From Hyalangium versicolor (GTDB lineage: Bacteria > Myxococcota > Myxococcia > Myxococcales > Myxococcaceae): a stretch of DNA of 64,000 nt. Position 1 is the stretch's first letter; each line of letters opens with the position of its first letter. The stretch lies in the NCBI RefSeq assembly GCF_020103695.1, contig NZ_JAHXBF010000002.1, forward strand, positions 496,001 through 560,000, read 5' to 3'. Below the pieces are notes generated by a model. That model was not told the DNA's origin and did no database searches. It was given only the letters and a program-made list of their open reading frames with translations. The position numbers and the translations under genes were made by a program. Shown here in pieces: positions 36,589 to 44,376 of the stretch.

Positions 36589-37881
36589 TCAGCAGAAGCG
36601 GGCGAACACGATCGCCTTCCCCAGCGTCTCCTCGCCACCCGCGCCCGCCATGTTCTTCACGAGCGCGAGGATGTCGGGCGCCTGCTCCACGTGCCGGGAC
36701 ACGAGGTAGAAGCACTCGACGGCGGCACGATCCAGCGCCGCCTCCGAGGCCTCGGGCGTGAGGTCCTGCTCCGCCGTGCACAGCGCCGCTACCTCCGGGT
36801 GCCCCACCAGGGTCAGGCGCAGCAACGCGACACGCAGCACCAGCCGGAACACGTAGGCGAGCAGGCTCGGCGCCTCCGTGAAGGGCGTGCGGAGCCACTG
36901 CGCGATGCCATAGTGACGGAAGTACTGCTCGACCCGTGCGCCGTGAGCCGCCTCCAGGTGTTGCCACCGCGTGACGTATGTCCGCCATGCACTGGCCGTG
37001 TCCTCGGTGTTGGAGTCCGAGCCCCAGAGCGACGTCAGCACGGCGTGGACGAACGGGCCGAAGCGCTCGCCCCGCGCCACCGCCTTCCGGGCCTTGAGCA
37101 TCGAGGCCAGCAACCCGGCACACGGGCCGCCCGGAATCTCCAGCGCGGAGAAGTCCCGGTGCATCGCCTCCAGCGCGGCCGGATCCTCGAAGGCCGGGAG
37201 CACCGCGCGCAGCACCTGCTCGGCCTCGTCCAGGGTGCCCGCGAAGGGTTCGGGCCCCCGGAAGATGGAATCCAACCGGAATGCCATCTGTCCCAGGAAC
37301 ATGAGCCGTGAGGCGATGGGGAACTCGCGCCGGCTCAGGAGGCGCAGCGCGGCGGCACGGATGAGCTGGGCATGAGCGACGTACGCATCTCCCGGCTCAC
37401 CGGGCAGCATCCTCGCCGCCTCCAAGCGTGGCACCTGGTCGAGGGAGCCGGACACCTGCTCCAGTGCCCCTTCCTCCAGCAACAGCAGCCGCGCCATCTC
37501 CGGACACGCGAGGGAGCCTGCGACCTCCACCTGCTCGCCCCACTTCCAGATGATGCGCGGGAAGGTGACACAGGGGTCCGGCAGGGCCCGCTCTCCATGC
37601 GCGCGATGGAGCGAGCAGAGCCGCTGGGGATCAAGGAAGGGACAGCTCCCGTCCGAGCGCATCTGGATGTACGCGCGCTCCGCGGGAGACCCCTGAGGAT
37701 TCGAGAGCAGGAGCGACTCCACACGTTCGGCATCGGAGGTGCCCGCGACCACGCCGCGGATCTGCCACAGCCGCTCCTCGCTCACCGGCACCCGAAGGCC
37801 GACGCAGCAGGTGTCCTCGCACCGATCGGCGAGGCATCGAAACTCCAACACTCTTTTGACGAAGCGGGGAGATGCATCCAT
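36589..37881 (-). CDS. FliB-like lysine-N-methylase family protein
   Basis: Protein of 430 residues resembling flagellin lysine-N-methylase FliB. It opens with a Cys-rich motif (FRCLADRCEDTCC), and a second Cys cluster lies at about residues 83-106 (CPFLDPQRLCSLHR, ALPDPCVTFPRI). The rest is helical, as in the family. FliB methylates flagellin lysines in Salmonella, but no flagellar genes are present and most myxobacteria lack flagella. The substrate is therefore likely another protein. It is convergent with the peptidase-MA gene. The upstream EamA-like gene ends about 100 bases away from its start. Confidence 0.75.
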   Translation of the reverse strand: MDASPRFVKRVLEFRCLADRCEDTCCVGLRVPVSEERLWQIRGVVAGTSDAERVESLLLSNPQGSPAERAYIQMRSDGSCPFLDPQRLCSLHRAHGERALPDPCVTFPRIIWKWGEQVEVAGSLACPEMARLLLLEEGALEQVSGSLDQVPRLEAARMLPGEPGDAYVAHAQLIRAAALRLLSRREFPIASRLMFLGQMAFRLDSIFRGPEPFAGTLDEAEQVLRAVLPAFEDPAALEAMHRDFSALEIPGGPCAGLLASMLKARKAVARGERFGPFVHAVLTSLWGSDSNTEDTASAWRTYVTRWQHLEAAHGARVEQYFRHYGIAQWLRTPFTEAPSLLAYVFRLVLRVALLRLTLVGHPEVAALCTAEQDLTPEASEAALDRAAVECFYLVSRHVEQAPDILALVKNMAGAGGEETLGKAIVFARFC

Positions 37882-37980
37882 GCGCGGGAGGCCTCGAGGC
37901 CGAGGAGTCCCGCACGATACCGCGTCCCAGAATTCCTCGCTGGGAGCCCTCCAGTGCCCGTGAGAGCAAGGCCCGTCGAT

Positions 37981-38868
37981 TCAGGCCTCCACGGGCGGAG
38001 ACACCCGACGCGCCGTGAGTGCGGCTCCCGCGGACGCGGCGCTCACGCAGACCAGCGCGAGCCACTGCATCACGCTGAGCTGCTCACGCAGGAACACCAG
38101 GCCCGAGAGAGCCGCGGCTGCGGGCTCCAGGCTCATCAGGATGCCGAAGGTGCGGCTGGGGAGCACTCGCAGTGCCATCATCTCCAGGGTAAAGGGAATG
38201 GCGCTGGACAGGAGCGCCACGGCGAGCCCCGCCGCGAACAGCGCAGGCGTGAGCCGTGACGCAAGGCCCTCCGCGAACGAGAAGGGCAACACCGTCAGGG
38301 AGGCGCACAGCATGCCCGTCGCGACGCTCTGCCCTCCGGGGAACACCCGGGACACGCGCCCGCCGAGCACGATGTAGGCGGCCCAGCAGCACCCCGCGAA
38401 GATCGCCAGCAGCACCCCGACCACATCGAGCGAACCGACTCCTCCGCGCCACGGGGCGATGAGCGCGATGCCCGCCGCCGCGAGCACCGCCCACAGGAAG
38501 TCCATGGCGCGCCGCGACCCGAACACCGCGAGCCCCAGGGGCCCCACGAACTCCAGCGTGACTCCCAGTCCCAGTGGGATGCGCTGGAGCGCCATGTAGA
38601 AGGTCAGGTTCATCGTGCCGAGCACCACCCCATACGGGATGACCGCACCCCACTGCGCACGAGTGAGCCGCGTGAGCGGTGGACGGAACACCGCGAGCAG
38701 CAGGATGGCGGACAACCCGATGCGCATTCCCGCGGTGCCCGCCGAGCCGAGCACCGGGAACAGCTCCTTCGCGAAGGCAGCGCCGCCCTGCACGCTCAAG
38801 ACGGCGAGGATCACCGCGGGAACGGGGGGTAGGGTCCAAGGAGGACGGACCGGGGGAGCTCCACTCAT
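37981..38868 (-). CDS. EamA/RhtA-type DMT-superfamily transporter
   Basis: Integral membrane protein of about 295 residues with ten hydrophobic helices in two EamA repeats. Family motifs include SVQGGAAFAKELFPVLGSAG, LALQRIPLGLGVTLEFVGPL-like loops and SLEPAAAALSGLVFLREQLS in the second repeat. RhtA-like proteins export amino acids such as threonine and homoserine; the substrate here is unknown. A longer frame begins at 38907, but the ATG at 38868 gives the usual length and has AGGGTG upstream. It is divergent from the metallo-beta-lactamase-fold gene. Confidence 0.88.
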   Translation of the reverse strand: MSGAPPVRPPWTLPPVPAVILAVLSVQGGAAFAKELFPVLGSAGTAGMRIGLSAILLLAVFRPPLTRLTRAQWGAVIPYGVVLGTMNLTFYMALQRIPLGLGVTLEFVGPLGLAVFGSRRAMDFLWAVLAAAGIALIAPWRGGVGSLDVVGVLLAIFAGCCWAAYIVLGGRVSRVFPGGQSVATGMLCASLTVLPFSFAEGLASRLTPALFAAGLAVALLSSAIPFTLEMMALRVLPSRTFGILMSLEPAAAALSGLVFLREQLSVMQWLALVCVSAASAGAALTARRVSPPVEA

Positions 38869-38993
38869 GCGCGACACCCTAACCGCTCCCCCACACCTCC
38901 GCCGCAAAAGGGTTGTGCCGTTCTGCTATGGTGCGCAGCGCCTCGAGTTCAGCTTCTCCGCGGACGCCAGCCACGGCGATCAGGACACATCCG

Positions 38994-39947
38994 GTGGAAC
39001 GACCTCGCCTGCAACGCCATCCCGACGGCATCACGGCCATCGACACGGAGTACATGCGCCATGGCCTCGCGGCGGCTCACCTCATCGCGCACGAAGGGCG
39101 CGCTGCCTTCGTCGACACGGGGACGGCGCACTCGGTGCCATACCTGCTCGCGGCCCTCGACGAGCTCGGCATCGCGCGCGGTGCGGTCGACTATGTAATC
39201 CTGACCCACGTGCATCTCGATCATGCCGGAGGTGCGGGGCAGCTCATGCAGGCATTGCCAAACGCGCGCGCCGTCATCCATCCGCGCGGTGCACCGCACA
39301 TGGTCGATCCGACGAAGCTCATCGCCGGCTCCATCGCGGTGTACGGTGAAGACATCTACCGCACGCTCTATGGTGAGCTGGTGCCAATTCCCGCCTCTCG
39401 CATTGTCGAGACGCGCGACGGCCAGCGCCTGAGCCTCGCAGGCCGCGAACTCGAGTTCGTTCACACGCCGGGGCACGCGCTCCATCACCATGCCATCGTC
39501 GATGTGGCGCACCGGAACATCTTCACGGGCGATACGTTCGGGCTGTCCTATCGCGAGCTCGACACGGAGAACGGCGCGTTCATCGTTCCCACGACGACTC
39601 CGACGCAGTTCGATCCGGAGCAACTCATCGCCTCACTGGATCGCCTGCTCGCTCACAAGCCGCAAGCGCTGTACCTCATGCACTACAGCCGCGTCACCGA
39701 CGTCCCCCGGCTCGCGGAGTCGCTGAAGCAGCAGATCCACCAGTTCGTGACGATCGCGCGCAGTCATCGCGGCGCCGCGAACCGCCATGACGCCATCCTC
39801 GCCGACATGCGCAAGCTTTGGTTCGAACTCCTGCGCCGCCACGGTTGCACGCTGCCCGATGCGCAACTCGAAGAGTTGCTCGGCACGGATCTCGAACTCA
39901 ACACCCAAGGGCTGCTCGTCTGGCTCGACCGCGAGAACAGACATTAG
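38994..39947 (+). CDS. Metallo-beta-lactamase-fold hydrolase
   Basis: Protein of about 317 residues with the complete metal-binding set: HVHLDH (about residues 72-77), a later His in TPGHALHHH, Asp in FTGDTFG, and His in LYLMHYSR. It resembles glyoxalase-II-like and lactonase-like MBL enzymes but has a C-terminal extension of about 90 residues that is mostly helical (RKLWFELLRRHGCTLPDAQL). The start is uncertain: an ATG at 38928 and a GTG at 38994 are in frame; the latter has AGGAC upstream and starts near the fold. The substrate is unknown. Confidence 0.8.
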   Translation: MERPRLQRHPDGITAIDTEYMRHGLAAAHLIAHEGRAAFVDTGTAHSVPYLLAALDELGIARGAVDYVILTHVHLDHAGGAGQLMQALPNARAVIHPRGAPHMVDPTKLIAGSIAVYGEDIYRTLYGELVPIPASRIVETRDGQRLSLAGRELEFVHTPGHALHHHAIVDVAHRNIFTGDTFGLSYRELDTENGAFIVPTTTPTQFDPEQLIASLDRLLAHKPQALYLMHYSRVTDVPRLAESLKQQIHQFVTIARSHRGAANRHDAILADMRKLWFELLRRHGCTLPDAQLEELLGTDLELNTQGLLVWLDRENRH

Positions 39948-39987
39948 TACCGCTCGACGCGAACCTGGCGCGTACCAGGTGTGACCA

Positions 39988-40011
39988 CCGACATGACGGC
40001 TGTCATGTCGG
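39988..40011 (+). terminator. Hairpin after the MBL gene
   Basis: Perfect 10-bp stem CCGACATGAC and GTCATGTCGG with a 4-base loop (GGCT), 41 bases past the stop. There is no T-run. It could be a terminator or an operator for the downstream kinase gene. Confidence 0.5.
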
Positions 40012-40144
40012 CCGACGCCGAAGGAATGCCAGCCAGGAGCTGCTCGGTCCGAGCAAGACATAATCCTTCAGCGAGACTCTCTGAAGGACTTGGCCAGCTT
40101 GCCACTCAGGCGCGCTCTCGAATGCCATACCGAGCACTCGTTGG

Positions 40145-40160
40145 TGGCACATGGGTTGCT
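40145..40160 (+). promoter_or_regulatory. Sigma-54 (-24/-12) promoter
   Basis: TGGCAC-ATGGG-TTGCT matches the sigma-54 consensus TGGCAC-N5-TTGC exactly. It stands 100 bases upstream of the kinase ATG at 40262. The open frame that seems to start at 40151 begins inside this promoter, so the gene must start further down. Transcription would begin near 40170 and would require an activator ATPase; one is encoded nearby at 44377-45972. Confidence 0.85.
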
Positions 40161-40261
40161 CTCTATGTCCCCATGACTCGATGATGGCCAGGCAGTCGCT
40201 GCCATCTCCTGTCGCCGAACCATCAGCGATAGCTGAACAGATGAGCCCCGGGGGGGGGAAC

Positions 40262-43200
40262 ATGCAGGACGCTCGCGAGGAACAACTCGAGGTTGCACTG
40301 AAAAAGGGCTTCATCTCCCCGGCGGAGGTGGAGGCCTTGCGTAAAGAGTCCCACGCCAGGGCACGCAGCCCCCTGCAACTGCTTCACGAGCGGGGACTCA
40401 TCTCCGAGGAGACTCTCAACGGTCTCCAGCAAGACCTGCTGGAGACATCGGTCGTGCAGAGGGCGAATCCGTCCGAGGCGGACACCCTGCCGCCAGCAGG
40501 CACGGCTCACGGCCACGGCACACCAGCGGCAGGCGCCTTTCCCGTGCCCGGCTGGGAGCGCTATCAGTTCGTGAGACTGCTGGGCGAGGGAGGAATGGGG
40601 CAGGTGTTCCTCTCCTATGATCCGCGCCTGCGCCGCAACGTGGCTCTGAAGTTCGTCCGGGGCCAGGGTCCGGAGCTCGTCAGTCGGCTGATCTCCGAGG
40701 CCCGCGCCCAGGCTCGGGTCGATCACGAGAGCGTCTGCCATGTGCACGAGGTGGGTGAAGTCCAGGGCCTGCCGTACATCGCCATGCAGCACGTGAACGG
40801 GCACCCGCTGAGTTCCTTCACCGACACACTCACCGTGACGCAGAAGGCCATGGTCGTGCGCGATGCGGCCCTGGGCATCCATGCCGCTCACGGCGTGGGG
40901 CTCATCCACCGCGACATCAAGCCCTCCAACATCCTGGTCGAGCAGACCCCGGAGGGCCGTCTCCGTCCCTATGTGCTGGACTTTGGCCTGGCACGCGATT
41001 GGCGGTCGAAGGGGCTCACCGAGACGGGAGCGGTGCTCGGCACTCCCCACTTCATGGCCCCCGAGCAGGCGCGCGGCGAGGTGACTCGCTTGGACTGGCG
41101 CGCCGACGTCTACAGCCTGGGCGCGACGTTCTACCACCTGCTGACGGGCAAGCTCTCTGTCCCCGGGGAGAATGCCTTGGAGGTCCTCAACAAGATCGCG
41201 ACCACGGAGCCTCGTCCTCCGCGCAGCATCGATCCGCGGATCCCTCAGGATCTCGAGGCCATCGTCCTCAAATGCCTGGAGAAGGAGCGGTCGGCTCGCT
41301 ACGACTCGATGCTCGCCCTGATCGAGGATCTGGACCGTTTCCTCGCGGGCGAGCCCGTCAAGGCGCGCTCCGCCGGTCTGGGCTATCAGTTGTACAAGAA
41401 GGCCCGGAAGCACCGGCGCATGGTGGCCGTGGCCGCGGCGGCGCTGCTGGCGGTCGCCGGCGCTCTCGGGTGGGCGGTGTACACGCGCAGCCAGGCCGCC
41501 CGACTCCAGGTGTTCACGCGCGACATCACGGAGAAGGTCGAGCGCATCGAATCCCTGGCCCGCCTCACCGCGCTCTCTCCCATCCATGACACGCGCACGC
41601 TGCGCGACACCCTCCTGCGGGAGGTGAGTGCGTTGGAGAAGGACAGCCAGGAGGCGGGCCCCCTGGCGGAGGGAGCAGTCCGCTACGGGCAGGGACGCGC
41701 CTACCTGGCTCTTGATGAGGACCGGAAGGCCTTGGAGAAGCTGGAGGCTGCATGGGCCGCGGGCTTCCAGGAGCCGCGTGTGGCCTTCGCGCTGGCCCAG
41801 GTGATGAGCCGGCTGTACCGCCAGGAACGGCTCGAGGCAGCGCGGCTGGCCGTTCAGCGGGGACAAACCGGACAACCTGCTTCGCCCCCCCACCAGAGAA
41901 TCGAGAGCCGTTACCGTCAAGGGGCCACGGCCTACCTCAAGCTGAGCGAGAAGGCGGATGACTTCTCCCCCGTCTGGGGAGGCGCGCTGATCGCCTTCTA
42001 TGATGAAGACTTCGATGAGGCCCTGAAGCAACTGGACTCGATGAAGGCCTCTGAGCCCTGGCGTTATGAGGCGCTGCAGCTCCGGGGAGACATCCTCCAG
42101 GCGCGGGCCGCCCGGCACGTGGAGACAGGTGACTTCGAGAAGGCCCGGCAGGATTTCGCCGACGGCCGCGAAGCCTACGCCGCCGCCGCGGAGATTGGCC
42201 GGAGCGAGCTGGCCATCCCCCTGGCCCAGGCGGAGCTGGAGCTCACGCAGCTGATCATGGAGATTCACCACAAGGGCCACACCGAAGAGTGCTTCCAGCG
42301 CGGAATGGATGCCGTCGCGCGCGCGCTGCGGATCGCTCCAGATTCCGTCGAAGCCCTGCTCCTGGAAGCCCAGTTGGGCCAGCGCATGGCGGAACACAAG
42401 CTCAACTCCAGGGCCTACGCTGAAGCGAGCGCGCTCGTTGACAGTGCGCTCACCGCGGCCACGAAGGCCGACGCCCAATCGTCGCACGCCCACCTGGAAC
42501 TGGCACAGATACTCATCCTCCAGGGGCGGATCCTGGCCCAGAAGAATGAGTCTCCGAATGCTCCGCTTGCCCAGGCGCTCGAGCTACTCAATCAAGTGCA
42601 GCCAAAGGACCGCGACGCCCATTACATGCTGCAGCGCGGCCTGCTCTTCGCATCCTGGGCGGAAGACACGAACACCCCCGGGAGCACGGCTTCTCATCTC
42701 GATCAGGCCATCGAAGCCTTCCATCAAGCGACCGTGCTCGATGACAAGCTGCGCCCAGCCTGGACCAACCTGGCGAAGAACTACCTGGAGCGCGAGAGAC
42801 GCCAGGACGCCAAGGCTCCAGAGGAAGATCTGCAAAGGGCGCAGGAAGCGATTGAGAGAGCCATGGCGCTCGGCGCTCAGGACCACGTGGTCCATCACTA
42901 TGCAGGCCAGGTTCATGCGAGGAAAGCAGCACGGATCCTGGCCAGAGGTGATGATGCCCGTGCGGAGTGGAACAACGCGCGCGCGGTATATGAGGATGCG
43001 ATTCGCATCAACGCACAGGAGTCCTATCTCCATGATGACCTGGGCGCCGTCCTCAATGAACTGGCACGCGAAGAGTGGAGGCATGCAGGCGATCCCTCCC
43101 AATTCCTGACGCAGGCGCAAGCCAGCTATGAAAAGGCCTATGCGCTGAACCGTCAGTTCACCACCGCGCTGAACAACGTCAGTGATACGTGGATGCTGCG

Positions 43201-43795
43201 TGCGCTGTACGAGCAGGAACGGGGAACTTCCCCCGAGACCAGCCTCAAGAGGGCGCTGGCCGCGCTGACCCTCGTGAGCCAGTTGGACCCTACCGACCCG
43301 GTGCTCCAGGCCAACCTGGGAGCAGTTCATGTCTTGAGCGCGGACTTTGAGTCGAGCCGGGGGCGTGATCCCAGTCAAAGCCTGCGGCTGGCCGAAGACG
43401 CACTGCGTTCGGCCATGGCGGGCTCACAAGACGACCCGCAGATCTGGCGCTACCGTGGACAGCTTCGGGGACTCCAGGCCCGTTGGCTCTCCCGCCATGG
43501 CAAGAGCCGGGATCTCGATCAGGACTTCGCGCAGGCGGCCAGTGACTTCCAGAGGGCACTCGAACTCGCGGGCCGCACCTACGATACTCGGAAGACCGAG
43601 TACCTGATGGCCTTTGCCCGGTTCTGCTGCGAATGGAGCACCTGGCAGCGTGGGGAGGGTGAGAGCGCCAAGGAAGCGCAGAAGCTCGGGCTCGAGACGC
43701 TGCAAGCGACGTTGAAGGTCTCTCCTCAAATGCTGGGCGCGCTCGAGCTCCGACAGTGCCTGCATGAAACAGAGTTCTCTCTGCACGCCCCTTAG
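40262..43795 (+). CDS. Ser/Thr protein kinase with C-terminal TPR repeats
   Basis: Protein of 1177 residues. A short helical N-terminal region (1-60; QLEVALKKGFISPAEVEALR) is followed by a Hanks-type kinase (about 100-365) with GEGGMGQVF, VALKF lysine, HRD at 216-218 (HRDIKPSN) and DFG at 240-242. One membrane helix lies at about 387-406 (VAVAAAALLAVAGALGWAV). A long TPR-like solenoid covers the remainder. A start at 40241 is also possible. I chose 40262 because a G-rich tract lies 4 bases upstream and the conserved region begins there. A sigma-54 promoter lies upstream and an FHA-like sigma-54 activator gene is encoded convergently, so kinase and activator probably form one signalling pair. 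Confidence 0.92.
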   Translation: MQDAREEQLEVALKKGFISPAEVEALRKESHARARSPLQLLHERGLISEETLNGLQQDLLETSVVQRANPSEADTLPPAGTAHGHGTPAAGAFPVPGWERYQFVRLLGEGGMGQVFLSYDPRLRRNVALKFVRGQGPELVSRLISEARAQARVDHESVCHVHEVGEVQGLPYIAMQHVNGHPLSSFTDTLTVTQKAMVVRDAALGIHAAHGVGLIHRDIKPSNILVEQTPEGRLRPYVLDFGLARDWRSKGLTETGAVLGTPHFMAPEQARGEVTRLDWRADVYSLGATFYHLLTGKLSVPGENALEVLNKIATTEPRPPRSIDPRIPQDLEAIVLKCLEKERSARYDSMLALIEDLDRFLAGEPVKARSAGLGYQLYKKARKHRRMVAVAAAALLAVAGALGWAVYTRSQAARLQVFTRDITEKVERIESLARLTALSPIHDTRTLRDTLLREVSALEKDSQEAGPLAEGAVRYGQGRAYLALDEDRKALEKLEAAWAAGFQEPRVAFALAQVMSRLYRQERLEAARLAVQRGQTGQPASPPHQRIESRYRQGATAYLKLSEKADDFSPVWGGALIAFYDEDFDEALKQLDSMKASEPWRYEALQLRGDILQARAARHVETGDFEKARQDFADGREAYAAAAEIGRSELAIPLAQAELELTQLIMEIHHKGHTEECFQRGMDAVARALRIAPDSVEALLLEAQLGQRMAEHKLNSRAYAEASALVDSALTAATKADAQSSHAHLELAQILILQGRILAQKNESPNAPLAQALELLNQVQPKDRDAHYMLQRGLLFASWAEDTNTPGSTASHLDQAIEAFHQATVLDDKLRPAWTNLAKNYLERERRQDAKAPEEDLQRAQEAIERAMALGAQDHVVHHYAGQVHARKAARILARGDDARAEWNNARAVYEDAIRINAQESYLHDDLGAVLNELAREEWRHAGDPSQFLTQAQASYEKAYALNRQFTTALNNVSDTWMLRALYEQERGTSPETSLKRALAALTLVSQLDPTDPVLQANLGAVHVLSADFESSRGRDPSQSLRLAEDALRSAMAGSQDDPQIWRYRGQLRGLQARWLSRHGKSRDLDQDFAQAASDFQRALELAGRTYDTRKTEYLMAFARFCCEWSTWQRGEGESAKEAQKLGLETLQATLKVSPQMLGALELRQCLHETEFSLHAP

Positions 43796-43810
43796 AAGCC
43801 AGGGGCGAGC

Positions 43811-43844
43811 AGCATGGCGCGGGACGATGGTCTCGCGCCATGCT
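43811..43844. terminator. Bidirectional hairpin between convergent genes
   Basis: A 15-bp stem AGCATGGCGCG-GGAC and GTCT-CGCGCCATGCT (one G-T pair) around the loop GATG, between the kinase stop (43795) and the small-gene stop (43866). It probably terminates transcription from both sides. Confidence 0.75.
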
Positions 43845-43865
43845 TCTGCCAGGGATTGACCCGTC

Positions 43866-44126
43866 TCAAGAAGCGCCTGAACGCGTCATCGCTTCAGGAT
43901 TCACGGCCTGCCGGGTTGAAAGAGTCGCAGAGCCCTTGCAGATGAGCTGCCGGATCAGACCCCACAGCTCGAGCAGCCGGAAGGGGAGCTTCTTCTGGGG
44001 CTGAGAGAGGGGTTCCGATTTCCGAGCGTAAGCAATCCCGTTGGGATTCGTGGGCTTCTGGGTCTGAGGGTCGATCTCGGAGGCAGACAGGGTGTTTCCA
44101 ACAACGGCATTGTTCTCGGCAGTCAT
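43866..44126 (-). CDS. Small protein gene behind a sigma-54-type promoter
   Basis: Protein of 86 residues of no recognised family. It opens TAENNAVVGNTLSASEI and is rich in Asn, Ser, Pro and Thr; the second half has a short hydrophobic helix (FRLLELWGLIRQLICKG) with a single Cys. There is no signal peptide. A sigma-54-type promoter lies 105 bases upstream (44231-44245) and the sigma-54 activator gene just beyond it. GAGAG before the ATG is a moderate ribosome binding site. It could be an effector or precursor peptide of the kinase/activator circuit, but no processing motif is evident. The function is unknown. Confidence 0.6.
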   Translation of the reverse strand: MTAENNAVVGNTLSASEIDPQTQKPTNPNGIAYARKSEPLSQPQKKLPFRLLELWGLIRQLICKGSATLSTRQAVNPEAMTRSGAS

Positions 44127-44230
44127 GGGTACTCTCGAGGTTTGAGGTTTTGCGACTCAGCCGTCGTGGATAAGGGATTTCGAAGTGAACTCCCGTTTTA
44201 CGCTTCTCGACGACCTTGCAGGTTGTCTCT

Positions 44231-44245
44231 TCAACCGGCGTGCCA
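44231..44245 (-). promoter_or_regulatory. Sigma-54-type promoter for the 86-residue gene
   Basis: On the minus strand TGGCAC-GCCGG-TTGA matches the consensus TGGCAC-N5-TTGC in all but the last base. GG and GA are 10 bases apart, as the -24/-12 elements require. Transcription would start near 44219, giving a leader of about 90 bases before the ATG at 44126. Confidence 0.65.
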
Positions 44246-44339
44246 CCCCACGGGACGATTTTCCGGGGGGTAGGACGAACGAAACCCAACAAGTCGGGCG
44301 TCGAAATCGCTTTCCGACATGACAAGCCGTGCCGCTGGC

Positions 44340-44355
44340 ATGACGGGGGCGTCAT
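44340..44355. promoter_or_regulatory. Candidate activator-binding palindrome
   Basis: ATGACG-GGGG-CGTCAT, 6-bp arms around 4 bases, about 100 bases upstream of the sigma-54-type promoter at 44231 and just after the activator gene stop. Its distance suits an enhancer site for the sigma-54 activator. I found no second copy near the promoter at 40145. Confidence 0.35.
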
Positions 44356-44376
44356 AGGACGCCATCACTTGGAAGC

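Noticed and set aside
40151-40261. Kinase start at 40151
   Set aside because: That ATG is the spacer of the consensus -24/-12 promoter, so it cannot be within the transcript.
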